Source: Apostichopus japonicus
Lineage: Eukaryota > Echinodermata > Holothuroidea > Aspidochirotida > Stichopodidae
Length of the DNA: 64,000 nt
Direction: 5' to 3'
Assembly: GCF_037975245.1 (NCBI RefSeq)
Contig: NC_092579.1
Coordinates: 6,139,001 to 6,203,000 of the forward strand
How positions within the stretch are numbered: the first letter of the stretch is position 1; each line of letters begins with the position of its first letter. Below, piece after piece: positions 61,405 through 64,000 of the stretch. Under the pieces are notes generated by a model. The model did not search any database. It saw only the letters and a list, made by a program, of their open reading frames with translations, and was not told where the DNA came from. The position numbers and the translations under genes are program-made.

Positions 61405-63466
61405 GGGTGCCCACCTCACCGCGGCCATTCCGCCGGTGGGGGGGAGACTAGCAAACTTCTCCCAGCAATGGGAATTTATTGGCGGGGACAAGTGGGTGTT
61501 GGACACAGTCAGACACGGGTACAAAATAGAATTCTCCTCCAGCCCACCCTTCGGGGGCGGAGGAAGGCAGACACTCACACCCACGGACCCCGTCAAACGC
61601 TTAGCCCTAGAAGGGGAAATTCTGGCCCTGCTGGCCAAGCAGGCAATTACAAGAGTTCCGGAAGAGACGGGACCACTCTTCCGGTCCTCCTTTTTTCTGA
61701 CCAAAAAACGGGACGGCACCTGGCGTCCCATTCTAAACCTAAAACCCCTGAACACAAAACACATCAGACCAAAACACTTCCGTATGGAGACCTTAAACTT
61801 AATATTACCCCTACTCAGAAAGGGCATGTGGGCGGCGACCGTAGACTTACGGGACGCCTACCTGCACATCTTGATACACAGAGAACACCGACGATTCCTA
61901 GCGTTCCGGTACGCAGAACAAGACTACCAGTTCCGGGCGCTCCCATTCGGCCTAGCCACGGCTCCCAGAACCTTCACGAGAGTCGCGGGAGCAGTAGTCG
62001 CCTACCTCAGAAAAAGAGGGGTCACCCTCTACGTATATCTAGACGACTGGTTGGTAGTAGGGAACAGCCTATCGGAAGCAACCAACAACGTCCACAAAAC
62101 GCTCCAGACCCTTCAAGAACTGGGCTGGATCGTGAACCAGAAGAAATCACGGCTATCACCTTCCCAGACGATCCAGTTCCTCGGGGCCATACTGGACTTC
62201 ACCACCGGGGTAGCCCGACCCTCAGAAGAAAGAGTCGCGGCAGTCAAGGCGACCACACAACAGATCTTGGCACACCGGGGGTCACCAACGGGGACATGGC
62301 TCCGGGCCCTGGGACTCATGGCCAGCCTCGTCGATATAGTGAGACTGTGCAGGCTACACATGCGACCTCTGCAACTGCACCTGCTGAGGTCCGCAGACCC
62401 TACAGACCCAGACAAAACAACGCTCATCTACAGGTCAGAGGAGGTCACCCAACACTTTCGATGGTGGCTCGACCCAAACAACTGGAGTTCAGGGGTACCC
62501 TTTGCGATACAGCTACCAATGACATCGATAACGACGGACGCGTCACTGTCCGGATGGGGAGCTCATTGGAGCAATCGCACAGCATGGGGGACGTGGTCCC
62601 AAACAGAAAGATCTCTCCACATCAACATCCTGGAGATGATGGCGGTCAAAAGAGCCCTGGAAGTTTTCAACGACCACGTACAGGGAACGATAACCACAAT
62701 CTTCACCGACAACACGACAGTGGTGGCCTACATCAATCGGCAGGGGGGCACCCGCTCAGAGAGACTGTGCCGACTCGCGTGGGAGGTGATAACAGCGGCC
62801 GAGGACTCCGGCACGATCCTACGGGCTTCCCACATCGCAGGCAAGCTCAACGTGATGGCGGACGCCTTATCCAGGGGGCATATAGACCCCAACGAATGGT
62901 CTCTGGAACAGGAGACTTGCGACAGAATCTTTTCGATCTTCGGCAGGCCCACGATAGACCTGTTCGCAACACACAAGAACAACAAACTCCAGACCTTCTG
63001 TTCCAGACGATTCCACCCCCTGGCCTACCACACGGACGCAATGTCCCTCTCCTGGGACCACATGGATGCGTACATCTTCCCGCCGCTGTGTATGATCGGA
63101 CAAGTCCTCAGGAAAATTCGGAACTCCAAGGGCAGGTTCACACTAATAGCCCCGTTCTGGCCTCGCAGAGCCTGGTTCGCCGAGATCCCCCAACTCCTCA
63201 TGGACGTCCCAGTGAGTCTACCGGACAAGCCTCACCTACTGTCCCAGAGACAGGGAACTCTCTCCCACCCAGACATCAAGGGGTTACAATTAGTTGCCTG
63301 GAGGCTGTCCGGTCTTCCCTACGACAGAGAGGCTTTTCAGAAGCAGCTGCCGCGATGGCAGCCGACGCTAGAAGGGGAACGACCGCAGCGACTTACGATT
63401 CCTGTCTGCGGAAGTTCGACCAATGGTGCCGACCGAGACAGATACTGCTGCCTGCTGCCTCTGTGA
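61361..63466 (+). CDS. DIRS RT / RNase H / methyltransferase-like polyprotein (about 701 aa)
   Basis: From the first near-cognate codon (GTG 61361), the RT lies at residues 35-285. It has VDLRDAYLHI (161-170), FRALPFGLATAPRTF (191-205) and the catalytic YLDDW (226-230), the DIRS form of YxDD. RNase H spans about 388-505, with acidic residues D393 (TTDAS), E425 (NILEMM), D450 (FTDN) and D501 (MADALSR). A methyltransferase-like region known from DIRS elements follows: TIDLFATHKNNKL (531-543), YIFPPL and LIAPFWPRRAWF. No ATG precedes the RT domain, and the frame is +1 relative to Gag with a 44-nt overlap, so expression needs frameshifting or another device. Confidence 0.9.
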   Translation: MTAPPLDQRSPPSPRGAHLTAAIPPVGGRLANFSQQWEFIGGDKWVLDTVRHGYKIEFSSSPPFGGGGRQTLTPTDPVKRLALEGEILALLAKQAITRVPEETGPLFRSSFFLTKKRDGTWRPILNLKPLNTKHIRPKHFRMETLNLILPLLRKGMWAATVDLRDAYLHILIHREHRRFLAFRYAEQDYQFRALPFGLATAPRTFTRVAGAVVAYLRKRGVTLYVYLDDWLVVGNSLSEATNNVHKTLQTLQELGWIVNQKKSRLSPSQTIQFLGAILDFTTGVARPSEERVAAVKATTQQILAHRGSPTGTWLRALGLMASLVDIVRLCRLHMRPLQLHLLRSADPTDPDKTTLIYRSEEVTQHFRWWLDPNNWSSGVPFAIQLPMTSITTDASLSGWGAHWSNRTAWGTWSQTERSLHINILEMMAVKRALEVFNDHVQGTITTIFTDNTTVVAYINRQGGTRSERLCRLAWEVITAAEDSGTILRASHIAGKLNVMADALSRGHIDPNEWSLEQETCDRIFSIFGRPTIDLFATHKNNKLQTFCSRRFHPLAYHTDAMSLSWDHMDAYIFPPLCMIGQVLRKIRNSKGRFTLIAPFWPRRAWFAEIPQLLMDVPVSLPDKPHLLSQRQGTLSHPDIKGLQLVAWRLSGLPYDREAFQKQLPRWQPTLEGERPQRLTIPVCGSSTNGADRDRYCCLLPL

Positions 63467-64000
63467 CACAGATAGCCGAGTTCCTCCTCTCACTCTTTGG
63501 AGAGGGGAAACAAGTCTCCACCATCAGGAATTACAGGTCGGCCATCGCTGCCATCCACCAGGGCTTCCCAGATGGCTCCACACTGAGCAATAACCCGTAC
63601 ATTGCACAGCTCATCAAAGGCATGGCGAATCGTCGCCCACAGATCAGACGGCTAGCCCCCTCCTGGGGACTCTCAGCAGTGTTACATGCCCTGGCAGGAC
63701 CACCATACGAACCAATGGCTAACGCCTCCCTGGCTGCCCTCACAAAAAAGACACTCTTCCTCGTCGCAGTGGCGTCAGCAAGAAGGAGGAGTTGCCTCCA
63801 CGCCCTATCCACCAAGCAGAATCACATCAGATTTGAGGGCCACGGGGTGAGGATGGTTCCAGACCCGTCATTTATTGCAAAGAACCAGACCTTGACCTTC
63901 CTGCCAGGAGACATTTTCATCCCGGAAATTAAGACCATGTCATCAGTAGCCGAGGACAAACGATGGTGTCCAGTCAGGGCACTGAAGTGGTACCTGAGCA
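63355..64000 (+). CDS. DIRS tyrosine recombinase, partial (at least 215 aa)
   Basis: An ATG at 63355 lies within the end of the polyprotein gene, in a different frame (112-nt overlap). The N-terminal part has TAATYDSCLRKFDQWC and VSTIRNYRSAIAAIHQGFP, the SAM-like core-binding fold seen in DIRS recombinases. It continues through NPYIAQLIKGMANRRP to LVAVASARRRSCLHAL (residues 136-151), where the first catalytic Arg of the R-H-R-Y set lies. The frame is open to the window end, so the HxxR box and the Tyr are not visible. This enzyme integrates the circular DNA form in place of an integrase. Confidence 0.87.
   Translation, partial: MAADARRGTTAATYDSCLRKFDQWCRPRQILLPAASVTQIAEFLLSLFGEGKQVSTIRNYRSAIAAIHQGFPDGSTLSNNPYIAQLIKGMANRRPQIRRLAPSWGLSAVLHALAGPPYEPMANASLAALTKKTLFLVAVASARRRSCLHALSTKQNHIRFEGHGVRMVPDPSFIAKNQTLTFLPGDIFIPEIKTMSSVAEDKRWCPVRALKWYLS

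Larger units (their letters stand above)
58560..64000 (+). mobile_element. DIRS-type retrotransposon, left part
   Basis: Three overlapping plus-strand frames follow the DIRS order: Gag-like, RT/RNase H/methyltransferase-like, tyrosine recombinase. GC content rises sharply from the AT-rich flank to the coding part, and no stops interrupt the frames, suggesting a recent copy. The left boundary is approximate. The inverted terminal repeat expected at the far end lies beyond the window, so termini cannot be checked. Confidence 0.88.

Noticed and set aside
59424-61827. Antisense and alternate-frame open frames of 60-222 codons
   Set aside because: Shadows of the GC-rich DIRS Gag and polyprotein genes.

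Overview
This is animal (metazoan) nuclear DNA. It has short exons with GT/AG introns, long AT-leaning non-coding stretches, many transposable elements and large microsatellites. The one recognisable host gene is the 3' end of a MARF1-like (limkain b1) gene. LOTUS domains, a DIRS retrotransposon, a Ginger-type transposon, an L2/CR1-like LINE, frequent 'taggcct' words and a TTAGGG-like tract fit a marine invertebrate deuterostome, perhaps an echinoderm; that placement is inference. No bacterial, viral or CRISPR content was seen.

Layout. 1-8.4 kb: eight plus-strand coding exons of the MARF1-like gene. They join in frame to 506 residues plus a stop and carry four LOTUS modules and a Ser-rich tail. 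The introns hold an AT-cored 59-bp inverted repeat, a GCTCA-type interspersed repeat and a 49-bp tandem array. 8.4-18.5 kb: mostly non-coding, with small duplications, two hammerhead-ribozyme-like motifs and a candidate two-exon minus-strand gene. 18.9-28.1 kb: a transposon nest. It contains a 1.8-kb hAT-like element with another hAT inside it (both with perfect 8-bp target duplications), a dead LINE split by a palindromic MITE (4-bp duplication) and by a third hAT-like element (8-bp duplication), then a group of unpaired hAT-like ends. 28-34.7 kb: non-coding with a tRNA-SINE candidate, a 143-bp tandem array and a small MITE.

34,772-48,445: a 13.7-kb element bounded by TGTGRCAG termini and a CCAG target duplication. 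It carries a decayed, intron-split DD35E integrase on the minus strand, with HHCC-like and GPY/F-like exons. Termini, duplication length and integrase type together point to a Ginger1-class cut-and-paste transposon. A further set of spliced-looking exons of unknown function lies downstream of the integrase in the same element.

48.4-58.5 kb: non-coding, with nine copies of a 15-mer, GTCACACACGTGACC, packed into 800 bp, and a 278-bp tandem duplication. From about 58.6 kb to the window end: the left part of an apparently intact DIRS retrotransposon. Its genes overlap in different frames: Gag-like ORF, RT/RNase H/methyltransferase-like ORF, and the start of the tyrosine recombinase ORF, which runs off the end.
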